Positions 1 through 6,664 of a stretch of DNA of 13,307 nt are shown here, in pieces (positions within the stretch are counted from its first letter, which is position 1; each line of letters begins with the position of its first letter). The stretch is taken from NCBI GenBank assembly GCA_964502465.1, contig CAZCWX010000048.1:1-13307 (forward strand), read 5' to 3'. The stretch is from CAZCWX01 sp964502465. Its GTDB lineage: Bacteria; Desulfobacterota; Binatia; Bin18. The notes under the pieces are model-generated. The model ran no database searches. It saw only the letters and a list, made by a program, of their open reading frames with translations, and was not told the origin of the DNA. A program made the position numbers and the translations under genes.

Positions 1-2867
1 TCGGCCCGCTCCTGGGTAACTTGCCCCTCCCGGCGCTCCTGATGGAGAGAGCAAGCATAGCTAAGGGCAAAAGCCATGCTGTAGGGATGAGATAACTCCT
101 GGGCGAGAGTGAATGCCTCGTGGCTCTTCCTCACCGCTTGATCCGGATAGCCCAGTAACATCAACACGAGGCTGGTAAAGCCTAAACACAGTACGCCCGG
201 GTCCTCTCCGTGGAGCAGTACATAAGAGCGGTGCTGCTGTGGATCATAGAAAGTCATACCTTGCTCAAGATGCTCTCGGGCGGAGACAAGCTTGCCGAGA
301 GCGAATAAGGTTGCTCCCATCGATTGATGGGCCATCGCGAGGAGGAATACGTCTTGGGCATGTTGCGCCAACCTGAGCAGCTCCTTGTCTAATTCATACG
401 CCGTCTGCAGCTTCCCCTGGACATAATAAAACCGCCGTAAGCCAATCAGGGCGGCAAAAAGTTGTGGGGTCTCTCCCACCTGCCGACAAAGCTCTCGGGC
501 TCGCATGTAGGTGCTTTCCACTTTAGGAGCTACGTAGTCCTTGGTGGCCTGTAACGCCGCTCCCAGTGTGAGCTGCAGTGTCAGTTCTTGCTGGGCACGC
601 TCTGGCGTATCGGGTAGAGACTTGAGCAACTCTAGCCCCTTGGTGAGGTGAGCACTCGCTTCCACATTGGCCGAGCGCTCGATGGCTCTTTGTCCTGCCT
701 GCTGCCAGTAGGGAATGGCCTGCTCTATCAGTCCTGCTTCGGTGTAGTGATGAGCCGCCAGCTCCGGCTGCGTCTCGGTGACCTCCACAAAGCGCTTTTC
801 CAACACCTGAGCAATCTGCTGGTGATACTGCTGCCGGGTGCTCCTGAGCAAGGACTGATAGGCGGTGTCTTGAATCAGGGCATGCTTGAAGATGTAGCGG
901 GCCTGTGGAGGCACCCCCCGCTGATAGAGCACTTCCGCTTCCACTAGCTTCGCCAGCGCGTGCTGCAGGCTTCCCTCGTCTCCCGGCGCGACCGCGTGAA
1001 TTAATTCATAAGAAAACTCCCGCCCTAAAGTCGCTCCCAGTTGCGCTACCTCTTTCACCGTAGCCAACCGATCGAGCCGCGCCATCAGCGAGTCGTGCAA
1101 CGTGGTGGGAATGGCCAGTAGGGGTAGCGGTCCCGTGAGCGCATAATGCCCGTCCGTCTCCCTCAGTAACCCCGATTCCAGTACCATCTTGGTCAGCTCT
1201 TCAACAAACAACGGTACGCCATCGGTCTTACTGACAATTTGCTGGTGCACCTCGGCCGGTAATGGCTTGTCGCCGCTGACCTTGTCAATCATCTCCGCTG
1301 CCTGGGTGCGCGGCAGTCGGGTCAAGGTGAGAGGGGTCAGGTGCGTGCGACTGCTCCACGGCGGCGTGAACTCGGGCCGCGCGGTCAACAGCAGCAGTAA
1401 GCGCGTCGTCGGCACTTGATCGAGTAGGAGGCCTAAGAGTTCTAAGGTAGACGGATCAGCCCAGTGCAAGTCTTCCCACGTACAATACACCGGGGTGCGC
1501 TCGGCCTCTTCCACCAGCCACGCCACTAATGCCTCTTGGATCTTCTGCTTCTGTCTCTGCGGACTCAGCGTAAGAGGTGGGATACCTTCAGGATGAGGCA
1601 ATGAGAGCAGCGCAGCCAGGAGCGGCAGAGTATCAGCCTGGGGGAAGTGATACTGCACAAGGGTTCGCTGCAGTTTGGCAAGCTTGCTCTGAGGCATATC
1701 ATCCCGCTCAAACTGCAGTACCCGCTGCAAGTGAGTCAGCACTGGCGAGAAGGCGCTATTTTGCGCATAGGGAGAACAGCGAAACTCCAGGCACGTCGCG
1801 TCCTGCTGCAGCAGGCGCTCCTTGACCTCCTGCACCAGGCGAGATTTGCCGATGCCCGGCTCCCCGTTCAGCAGCACCACTTGTCCCTCGCCCGCCTGCG
1901 CTGCGGTCCAACGCTCCAGCAGCAAGCCCACTTCATGAGCTCTGCCCACCAAGGGAGTTAATCGGCCCGTGCTGACGTCCACCTCCAACCGACTCTGGGC
2001 GCTGCTCTCGCTCAGCACCTGATAGACCTGGATAGGAGCAGAGACGCCTTTTACGGACTGGAATCCGTCATCGTGGCAGTCAAAGAAGCCGGCGATCAGT
2101 CGGTACGTGGCGGCGCTGATAACCACAGTATTCGGCTCTGCGAGCCCTTGCAGGCGAGCCGCGATATTGGGGGTGTCGCCTAAGGCTAACTGTTCCCGCT
2201 TACCGCCGCCGATCTCGCCTACGACGACCAGTCCGGTGTGAATGCCAATGCGCACTTGTAGGGACACGGCATGCCGTGCCCCTACTTTCCCCTCACCCTG
2301 TCCCCTTCGACTAGGCTCAGGACAGGCCTCTCCCACAAGGGGAGAGGGGACCCATTTTTGCAGCGCCTCGACAATGCCTATGCCTGTCCGTACGGCTCGT
2401 TGGGCATCGTCTTCATGGGCAGTGGGATACCCGAAGTAGACGAGGAGTCCATCACCAAGATACTGCGCGATATGCCCGTCAAAGCGGCTGACCACCTCCG
2501 CGCAGGTTCCTTGATACGTCTGTACCACCTTGCGCCATTCCTCGGGATCAAGTTGCTCGGAGAGTGCGGTGGAGCCCACCAAATCACAAAACATCACGGT
2601 CAACTGCCGTCTTTCGGCCTCTGGGCGGGAGGAGTCTAGAGTCTGGCGTCTAGGGTCTGGGTGTTGGGTGTTGGGTGTTGGGTGTTGGGGACTGGTAACT
2701 GACAACTGAGAACTAGGCACTAGAGATACGCCACACTCACCGCAGAACTTGGCGGTTGGCCTGACCTCGTGTCCGCAGCTTGGGCAAACTTGTCTGAGCT
2801 TCGTGCCGCATTCTTCGCAGAACTTCATCCCTTCGGGATTCTCAAACCCGCAGCTCACACAGCGCAT
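1..2867 (-). CDS. Zinc-ribbon / class III nucleotidyl cyclase / AAA-type ATPase / TPR signalling protein (3' end beyond window)
   Basis: The frame is open from the ATG at 2867 to base 1 (955 codons seen). Two zinc-ribbon Cys pairs lie at C3/C6-C17/C20 and C28/C31-C42/C45. A Pro/Gln/His-rich linker (about 51-80) follows, made largely of tandem repeat DNA. The class III cyclase domain (about 88-270) keeps the metal aspartates D95 (FCDLVGST) and D139 (YLGDGLLVYFGYP) and the LGDTPNIAARLQ motif with the transition-state Asn/Arg. A STAND/AAA-like ATPase follows, with Walker A GEPGIGKS at 335-342 and a Walker B-like segment ending EDLHWAD near 465-469. The rest is helical, TPR-like repeats. The family is thought to make cAMP or a related nucleotide in response to a signal sensed by the ATPase/TPR part. 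A GGAAAGAG Shine-Dalgarno precedes the ATG, and the zinc-ribbon start is typical of the family. The frame is also open upstream into the previous gene, but no better start is visible. Residues about 173-203 are an in-frame repeat insertion. Fold is sure; activity is inferred. Confidence 0.93.
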   Translation of the reverse strand, partial: MRCVSCGFENPEGMKFCEECGTKLRQVCPSCGHEVRPTAKFCGECGVSLVPSSQLSVTSPQHPTPNTQHPDPRRQTLDSSRPEAERRQLTVMFCDLVGSTALSEQLDPEEWRKVVQTYQGTCAEVVSRFDGHIAQYLGDGLLVYFGYPTAHEDDAQRAVRTGIGIVEALQKWVPSPLVGEACPEPSRRGQGEGKVGARHAVSLQVRIGIHTGLVVVGEIGGGKREQLALGDTPNIAARLQGLAEPNTVVISAATYRLIAGFFDCHDDGFQSVKGVSAPIQVYQVLSESSAQSRLEVDVSTGRLTPLVGRAHEVGLLLERWTAAQAGEGQVVLLNGEPGIGKSRLVQEVKERLLQQDATCLEFRCSPYAQNSAFSPVLTHLQRVLQFERDDMPQSKLAKLQRTLVQYHFPQADTLPLLAALLSLPHPEGIPPLTLSPQRQKQKIQEALVAWLVEEAERTPVYCTWEDLHWADPSTLELLGLLLDQVPTTRLLLLLTARPEFTPPWSSRTHLTPLTLTRLPRTQAAEMIDKVSGDKPLPAEVHQQIVSKTDGVPLFVEELTKMVLESGLLRETDGHYALTGPLPLLAIPTTLHDSLMARLDRLATVKEVAQLGATLGREFSYELIHAVAPGDEGSLQHALAKLVEAEVLYQRGVPPQARYIFKHALIQDTAYQSLLRSTRQQYHQQIAQVLEKRFVEVTETQPELAAHHYTEAGLIEQAIPYWQQAGQRAIERSANVEASAHLTKGLELLKSLPDTPERAQQELTLQLTLGAALQATKDYVAPKVESTYMRARELCRQVGETPQLFAALIGLRRFYYVQGKLQTAYELDKELLRLAQHAQDVFLLAMAHQSMGATLFALGKLVSAREHLEQGMTFYDPQQHRSYVLLHGEDPGVLCLGFTSLVLMLLGYPDQAVRKSHEAFTLAQELSHPYSMAFALSYACSLHQERREGQVTQERA
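2258..2351. repeat. Palindromic repeat element inserted in frame in the cyclase domain
   Basis: This stretch has two parts. Bases 2258-2285 form a 28-bp palindrome centred on GCATGC, with 14-bp arms that differ at one position. Bases 2288-2350 carry outer arms TCCCCTC (2288-2294) and GAGGGGA (2344-2350) and inner arms CCTGTCC (2297-2303) and GGACAGG (2320-2326) around a CTTCGACTAGGCTCA loop. Both parts resemble dispersed REP-like elements seen in environmental genomes. The stretch spans about 31 codons, adds no stop and leaves the cyclase frame open. It is translated as a Pro/Gly/Arg-rich segment between the helix ending in EALQKW and the strand VRIGIHTG. Confidence 0.8.
2659..2686. repeat. 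Four tandem GGGTGTT heptamers within the cyclase linker
   Basis: Four perfect 7-bp copies lie head to tail and are flanked by GGTCTAG/AGTCTAGAG-type degenerate repeats on the left and CTGGTAACTGACAACTGAGAACT on the right. Because 7 is not a multiple of 3, the translated product is not a simple repeat but a Pro/Thr/Gln/His/Asn mix (about residues 60-70) joining the zinc ribbons to the cyclase domain. Copy-number change would shift the frame unless three units changed together. Confidence 0.85.
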
Positions 2868-2977
2868 AGGATCTCTTTCCCTCGACGAAAATAGCAACAG
2901 CTTCAGCAAGGCTTCTCTTGTTATTCTCTTGTGCGCTCTCAGATTGACATCTTTCCTCCATTCTTGCCACTGAATGG

Positions 2978-4204
2978 TTAGTTCAGTTCCTTGCTTGAGT
3001 AACCGAGAATCCGACGGGCGATGATCAGTAAGTTTATCTGCTGTGTGCCTTCGTAGATATCGCTAATCTTGGCATCGCGCATCCATTTTTCCAGGAGATA
3101 CTTGCGCGAATAGCCCAGTGGTCCAAGGATCTCGACCGCTTTCTGCGTAACCTGAGTAACCACAAGCCCTGCTTTGGCTTTGGCCATCGACGCCTCTAAG
3201 CTGTTGTGCATCCCTTGATCCATCATCCATGATGCCCGCCAGGTCAGAAGCCGGGCTGCTTGCAGGTTGGCTTCCATGTCCATGAAATCTCGCTCCAGTG
3301 TTGTCAACTTGGTCGGCGGGACATGATAGCGAATCTCGACACCTTCTTTTTCAAACACTTCACGCACAAAGTCGATCGCGGCGCGGCCAATGCCAATAGC
3401 GCTTGCCGCCACGATAGGCCGAGTTGCGTCGAACGTCGCCATAACGCCTTTGAAGCCTTCGGTGGTCTGCTGCACCTCTGGGCTACCCAGGATATTGTCG
3501 AGCGGAAGGCGACAATCTTCAAAGACGAGCATGGCGGTATCGGAAGCACGGATCCCCAGCTTATTCTCGACTTTGGCAACGGTCATCCCTGGAGTGTGAT
3601 GCTCCACGACGAACGCCTTGATGCCGGCACGGCCTGCTGACTTATCAACTGTCGCCCAGACTACGACAAAGCCTTCTGACCTCTCAACCGCCATTAATCC
3701 ACTGGTGCAGAAAATCTTGGTCCCATTCAGTACCCAATGGTCACCATCGTGGACGGCGGTGGTTGTAATCGCAGCAGAATCGGAGCCGCAACCAGGTTCG
3801 GTGATGGCCATCGCGCCCCATTTTGGTTCCCCATCGCGGAAACGAGAGAGAAAGCGTCTTTGCTGTTCCTTGGTCCCAGCAGCAGCGACAGCGGCACCTC
3901 CCAGACCGGCATTGGGGATGCTGAGATACAGCCCTGCGTCACCCCACGCGAGTTCTTCGATAATGACAGCGGTGCGCAGTTGGCGTTCCGATGGGTTGCG
4001 CCCACCTTTGGCTGCCTTTTTCTCTCCGTCGCCAAAACTGACCAACCCTTGAGAGGCATTCCACATCATGGTGAGCCACTCCATCGGCTTCTCATGCTCA
4101 CGCTCATCGTACTCGCGGGAAATAGGTCGCATGGTGGATTCAGCCACCGTGTGGATCAGGTGACGGGTGTTTTCAATTTCTGGGGGGAGAGAAAAGTCGA
4201 TCAT
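2978..4204 (-). CDS. Acyl-CoA dehydrogenase family protein (408 aa)
   Basis: This is a complete flavoenzyme of the acyl-CoA dehydrogenase superfamily. It is expected to oxidise a CoA thioester at C2-C3 with FAD and pass the electrons to ETF. It has the N-terminal helical domain, the FAD-contact motif AITEPGCGSD at 133-142, NGTKIFCTSG at 160-169, and the C-terminal YEGTQQIN segment. In that segment E385 sits where the catalytic base of medium- and short-chain enzymes lies. Length is normal for the family. GGAGG lies 6 bases before the ATG and supports this start. It is the second of two acyl-CoA dehydrogenase genes in a row; the upstream one ends 108 bp away, across a 9-bp tandem array. The cyclase gene begins 110 bp downstream on the same strand. 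The substrate cannot be read from the sequence. Confidence 0.95.
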   Translation of the reverse strand: MIDFSLPPEIENTRHLIHTVAESTMRPISREYDEREHEKPMEWLTMMWNASQGLVSFGDGEKKAAKGGRNPSERQLRTAVIIEELAWGDAGLYLSIPNAGLGGAAVAAAGTKEQQRRFLSRFRDGEPKWGAMAITEPGCGSDSAAITTTAVHDGDHWVLNGTKIFCTSGLMAVERSEGFVVVWATVDKSAGRAGIKAFVVEHHTPGMTVAKVENKLGIRASDTAMLVFEDCRLPLDNILGSPEVQQTTEGFKGVMATFDATRPIVAASAIGIGRAAIDFVREVFEKEGVEIRYHVPPTKLTTLERDFMDMEANLQAARLLTWRASWMMDQGMHNSLEASMAKAKAGLVVTQVTQKAVEILGPLGYSRKYLLEKWMRDAKISDIYEGTQQINLLIIARRILGYSSKELN

Positions 4205-4218
4205 GGGAAACCTCCAGG

Positions 4219-4308
4219 TCTACTTGGTCTATAGGGTCCATAGAGTCTATAGAGTCAAGAAACCGTAAGGACTCAAGAGACTCAATAGACCCAACGGACT
4301 CAAGGGAC
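4219..4308. repeat. Degenerate 9-bp tandem array (10 units) between two acyl-CoA dehydrogenase genes
   Basis: Ten contiguous 9-bp units fill almost the whole intergenic gap. On the plus strand examples are TCAAGGGAC, CCAACGGAC, TCAATAGAC, TCAAGAGAC, TCTATAGAG and TCCATAGAG, with consensus close to TCWAYRGAC. The array starts 5 bp after the stop codon region of the upstream gene and ends just before the GGAGG ribosome-binding site of the downstream gene. No unit is coding. The same unit reappears near 6452-6510. Confidence 0.85.
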
Positions 4309-4312
4309 TTTT

Positions 4313-5419
4313 TTAAACAATGGCAAGGCCTTCAAACGTGGCAAAGCCACGGCCGTTGCGTAGCCACAATTCAACCGGATGGTCGCGAATGTAACCATGC
4401 CCACCGAGGATCTGCACAGCATTATCCGTCACTTTGAGAACCATATTGGCTGCGTAATTCTTAGCAAGACAGGCTTCACGAGTCGCACCCGAGATTGGCC
4501 CCATCGGCACATCGTGGCCAGCGTCGATCTTCCACGCAGCTTCCCACGTCAGCAGGCGAGTGGCATCAATCTCCGTTGCCATCTCGGCGAGCATGAAGGC
4601 AATCGTCTGCTTCTGAGCAATTGCTGTCCCAAATGCGTGCCGTTCTTTTGCGTAGTCGCGTGCATATTCAAACGCTGCGCGTGCAACACCCACAGCAAGG
4701 GCTGCTAAAGCCACACGGGAGCGATTGAGCAGGGTGGAGAGATTTCCTGTCAGACGAGCTGTGGCAGGGACGCGGCAGTTGTTCAGTGTGAGCTCATAAG
4801 TGGCCACTGCCTTCAAGCCCATGTTTTTTTCACGTTCTGTGACAGCGAGGCCGGGTGTTCCCTGGGGAACAATAAAAGCACCCAGACCCTCCACGCAGCG
4901 GGCATACACCATGATATGCTGCGCGTCAGCAGCGAGCGGGACGTAGCACTTCGCTCCGTTTAATACAAACTCACCATTGGAGCGAACGGCAGTGGTGGCA
5001 AACTCATGCACATCGAAGCCGAAACGTGGTTCCATTACCGCAGCAGTACCGGCAACAAACTTTTGGCCCGTGTAATGGGGAAGAATCTGCTGTTTTTGTT
5101 CATCGCTGCCTATAGTGATGACCGGCTGAGTCACGAGCCAGGGGGCAAGAATGTACAGCGCAATCGAGAGGTCGCCCCAGCCAAGTTCTTCGCAGACCAG
5201 GGCTCCTGTCAATGCAGACGGGGATTCACCAACACCTCCAAAGAGTTCAGGGATTGTACTGTGTACAAGACCAAGTGCCCACGCTTGCTGTACCAGTGCC
5301 TCTGGGATGTGGCCTGTCTCGTCTGCTTCGTGAGCTGCTGGTCGGATCTGCTCTCGGGCAAAGCTCGCAACGGTATCACAAATGAGCTGCTGCTCTTCAC
5401 TCGGTTGGAAACCGATCAT
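4313..5419 (-). CDS. Acyl-CoA dehydrogenase family protein with short C terminus (368 aa)
   Basis: The family is shown by the helical N-terminal domain, the AAVMEPRFGFD segment at 126-136 (in place of the usual TEPxxGSD), NGAKCY at 154-159, RHAFGTAIAQKQTIAFMLAE in the C-terminal helical domain, and QILGGHGYIRDHPVE. The last residues are ATFEGLAIV. E363 sits where YEGT places the catalytic base, but the protein stops five residues later, without the 20 or so residues that normally follow. The FAD-contact serine is replaced by Phe. It may be a divergent subgroup or the partner subunit of the downstream enzyme; both genes face the same way and may be cotranscribed. AAGG lies 8 bases before the ATG. 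Fold is certain, substrate unknown. Confidence 0.93.
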   Translation of the reverse strand: MIGFQPSEEQQLICDTVASFAREQIRPAAHEADETGHIPEALVQQAWALGLVHSTIPELFGGVGESPSALTGALVCEELGWGDLSIALYILAPWLVTQPVITIGSDEQKQQILPHYTGQKFVAGTAAVMEPRFGFDVHEFATTAVRSNGEFVLNGAKCYVPLAADAQHIMVYARCVEGLGAFIVPQGTPGLAVTEREKNMGLKAVATYELTLNNCRVPATARLTGNLSTLLNRSRVALAALAVGVARAAFEYARDYAKERHAFGTAIAQKQTIAFMLAEMATEIDATRLLTWEAAWKIDAGHDVPMGPISGATREACLAKNYAANMVLKVTDNAVQILGGHGYIRDHPVELWLRNGRGFATFEGLAIV

Positions 5420-5598
5420 GACGGATGCCTTTCTGGTTACGGGCTGACGAGATGCTCACACGCGCAGTGCCCGACAACGAAGCGTTCCTGTGCAAAAGTC
5501 TCTCCTGTTTCTTTCTATGCACTTCTTGGCCTTTTCCTGCAAGAGACCTGACATGAAGGCAAGGCTGTCTGGTCTGTTCAAGAAGGGAAATTCGGTGT

Positions 5599-6177
5599 CT
5601 ACCGGATAGAGTACCGCATAATCGGCCGGGTTGGAGAGCGGCGCGCACACTCAGTAAATCCCGCCTGTTTGAAAGCAGAAGAAAAGCCTGTCCAGGCAAA
5701 AGCTGCAGGAGTGCTCTCTTTTTTGGGTTCAACCGGATAGCCCTCTACGATTTTTCCTCCCCGCCGCTTGACGTAGTCAATTGCTGCCTGGAGTAGTTGG
5801 AGGCTCACTCCTTTTTTTCGCTGGGATTTCTTTACGAAGAAACACGTGACTGACCAGACCGGGGTTTCGTCAACCCGTTGCAGAATCCGTGACCGGTCCA
5901 AGGTAGGATAGTGCTCCCGAGGCGCGACTGCACACCACCCGACCGGTTCTTGCCCGGCATACGCCAGGAGACCAGGAACCTGGCCAGATTGTACGATGGC
6001 CTGCAAGGCTTTCTTATTGCCGGTGCCTTTTTGCTGTTCAAACTCAGAACGTTTCAGTTTCCACCACATACACCAGCAGCCACCACAGGCGCCATTTGCC
6101 CCAAAGAGTTGTTCAAAGTCAGACCAGCGCTCTTTCGTGAGAGGTTGAAAGATGAGGGCACGCTTGCTGTGACTCAT
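5599..6177 (-). CDS. GNAT-family N-acetyltransferase (192 aa; start uncertain)
   Basis: This looks like a GNAT-fold acetyltransferase, which would move an acetyl group from acetyl-CoA to an unknown amine. Counting from the ATG at 6177, a Cys/Trp-rich block GACGGCWCMWW lies at 29-39. VGWCAVAPREHYP (79-91) forms the central strands. SVTCFFVKKSQRKKGVSLQL (109-128) holds the QRKKGV pyrophosphate-binding turn, followed by AAIDYVKRRGGKIVEGYP. The block with GGCWC is typical of a small GNAT subfamily that starts at about this Met, so I favour 6177. An alternative ATG at 6243 would add 22 basic residues, has GAGG 7 bases upstream, and overlaps the stop of the small ORF before it (TGATG). The next gene starts 179 bp downstream on the same strand. 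Confidence 0.88.
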   Translation of the reverse strand: MSHSKRALIFQPLTKERWSDFEQLFGANGACGGCWCMWWKLKRSEFEQQKGTGNKKALQAIVQSGQVPGLLAYAGQEPVGWCAVAPREHYPTLDRSRILQRVDETPVWSVTCFFVKKSQRKKGVSLQLLQAAIDYVKRRGGKIVEGYPVEPKKESTPAAFAWTGFSSAFKQAGFTECARRSPTRPIMRYSIR

Positions 6178-6242
6178 GCTCCATTTCTTACCGTGTTTCC
6201 TGCTAAAAGCCCACCCCTTTCTTGTTACCTTCGTCTCCTTCA

Positions 6243-6359
6243 TCAGGCATCCTCGGATACGACTCCGACGGCATAGGTTCTTTCCGGGGGGAGGGTGGAG
6301 AGCAGCGTATACACGGCAAGCAAGGAAACTGCAGCGATCAACAAGGCGAGGCCGATCAT
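6243..6359 (-). CDS. Small hydrophobic ORF, possible truncated membrane-anchored protein (38 aa)
   Basis: The predicted peptide has one strong transmembrane stretch (IGLALLIAAVSLLAVYTLL, about residues 2-20) followed by STLPPERTYAVGVV and a stop. That pattern recalls the N-terminal anchor of SRPBCC/polyketide-cyclase-like proteins, so it could be the stub of a decayed gene. Its TGA overlaps the alternative ATG of the acetyltransferase as TGATG, which would suit translational coupling. No clear ribosome-binding site precedes the ATG. Coding status is uncertain. Confidence 0.35.
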   Translation of the reverse strand: MIGLALLIAAVSLLAVYTLLSTLPPERTYAVGVVSEDA

Positions 6360-6451
6360 TTTTATTGAAGAGAGCCAAGAGTTGAAGCGACCAGCGTAGC
6401 TGCGGCAGGTGTGCGAGTGGGCGCAGCTACAGCAGCGTCCGCAGGGATGAT

Positions 6452-6510
6452 TCAATGACCTAATGATCCAATGGACGAATAGCCCCAATAGACTCAACGA
6501 CTCAATATGG
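6452..6510. repeat. Degenerate 8-9 bp tandem array related to the 4219-4308 array
   Basis: Seven units can be parsed on the plus strand: TCAATGAC, CTAATGAT, CCAATGGAC, GAATAGCC, CCAATAGAC, TCAACGAC and TCAATATGG. They share the CAAYRGAC core with the array between the two acyl-CoA dehydrogenase genes, but mix 8- and 9-bp periods. The array lies in the gene-poor stretch between the small ORF and the SDR gene. Confidence 0.65.
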
Positions 6511-6527
6511 TTCATGGCATGTAGCTG

Positions 6528-6555
6528 ATGGCCTATGGCAAAAACCATAGGCCAT
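6528..6555. repeat. Perfect 11-bp inverted repeat with 6-bp loop
   Basis: Arms ATGGCCTATGG (6528-6538) and CCATAGGCCAT (6545-6555) enclose CAAAAA. A partial third copy, GCCATAGGCC, lies at 6576-6585. Neither strand shows a T-run after the hairpin, so it is not an obvious Rho-independent terminator. Confidence 0.75.
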
Positions 6556-6664
6556 TGAGCGAGCAAAGCGCGCGAGCCATAGGCCGAGTGTCCCTAGGTT
6601 CCGCTTCGCTTCATTTGGGCTCCGTTACACTCTCTTTTTCTCTGTCTCTATCTCTATCTCCTTG

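Larger units (their letters stand above)
6360..6664. other. Gene-poor spacer with repeats and a pyrimidine-rich tract
   Basis: I see no supported gene here. The stretch holds the 8-9 bp array, the inverted repeat and, at 6631-6661, a tract of CTCTTTTTCTCTGTCTC and TATCTC units right after the SDR stop codon. The minus-strand frame that crosses the region gives a low-complexity Cys/His-rich product with no family resemblance. Confidence 0.6.

Noticed and set aside
2868..2977. N-terminal extension of the cyclase protein upstream of 2867
   Set aside because: The frame is open up to the previous gene, but it offers only weak TTG/CTG starts, while ATG 2867 has a ribosome-binding site and begins the zinc ribbon as in relatives.
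4219..4308. CRISPR array
   Set aside because: The units are 9 bp, degenerate and contiguous, without spacers or cas genes.
5006..5551. Plus-strand 181-codon frame
   Set aside because: It is antisense to the 368-aa acyl-CoA dehydrogenase, is Cys/Ser-rich and has no domain signal.
5397..5732. Minus-strand frames overlapping the acetyltransferase end and the next gene start
   Set aside because: They overlap two well-supported genes on the same strand, have atypical composition and no ribosome-binding site. The 64-codon frame at 5456-5650 was considered as a small gene but shows no family resemblance.
6528..6555. Rho-independent terminator
   Set aside because: The stem is perfect but no T-run follows on either strand.
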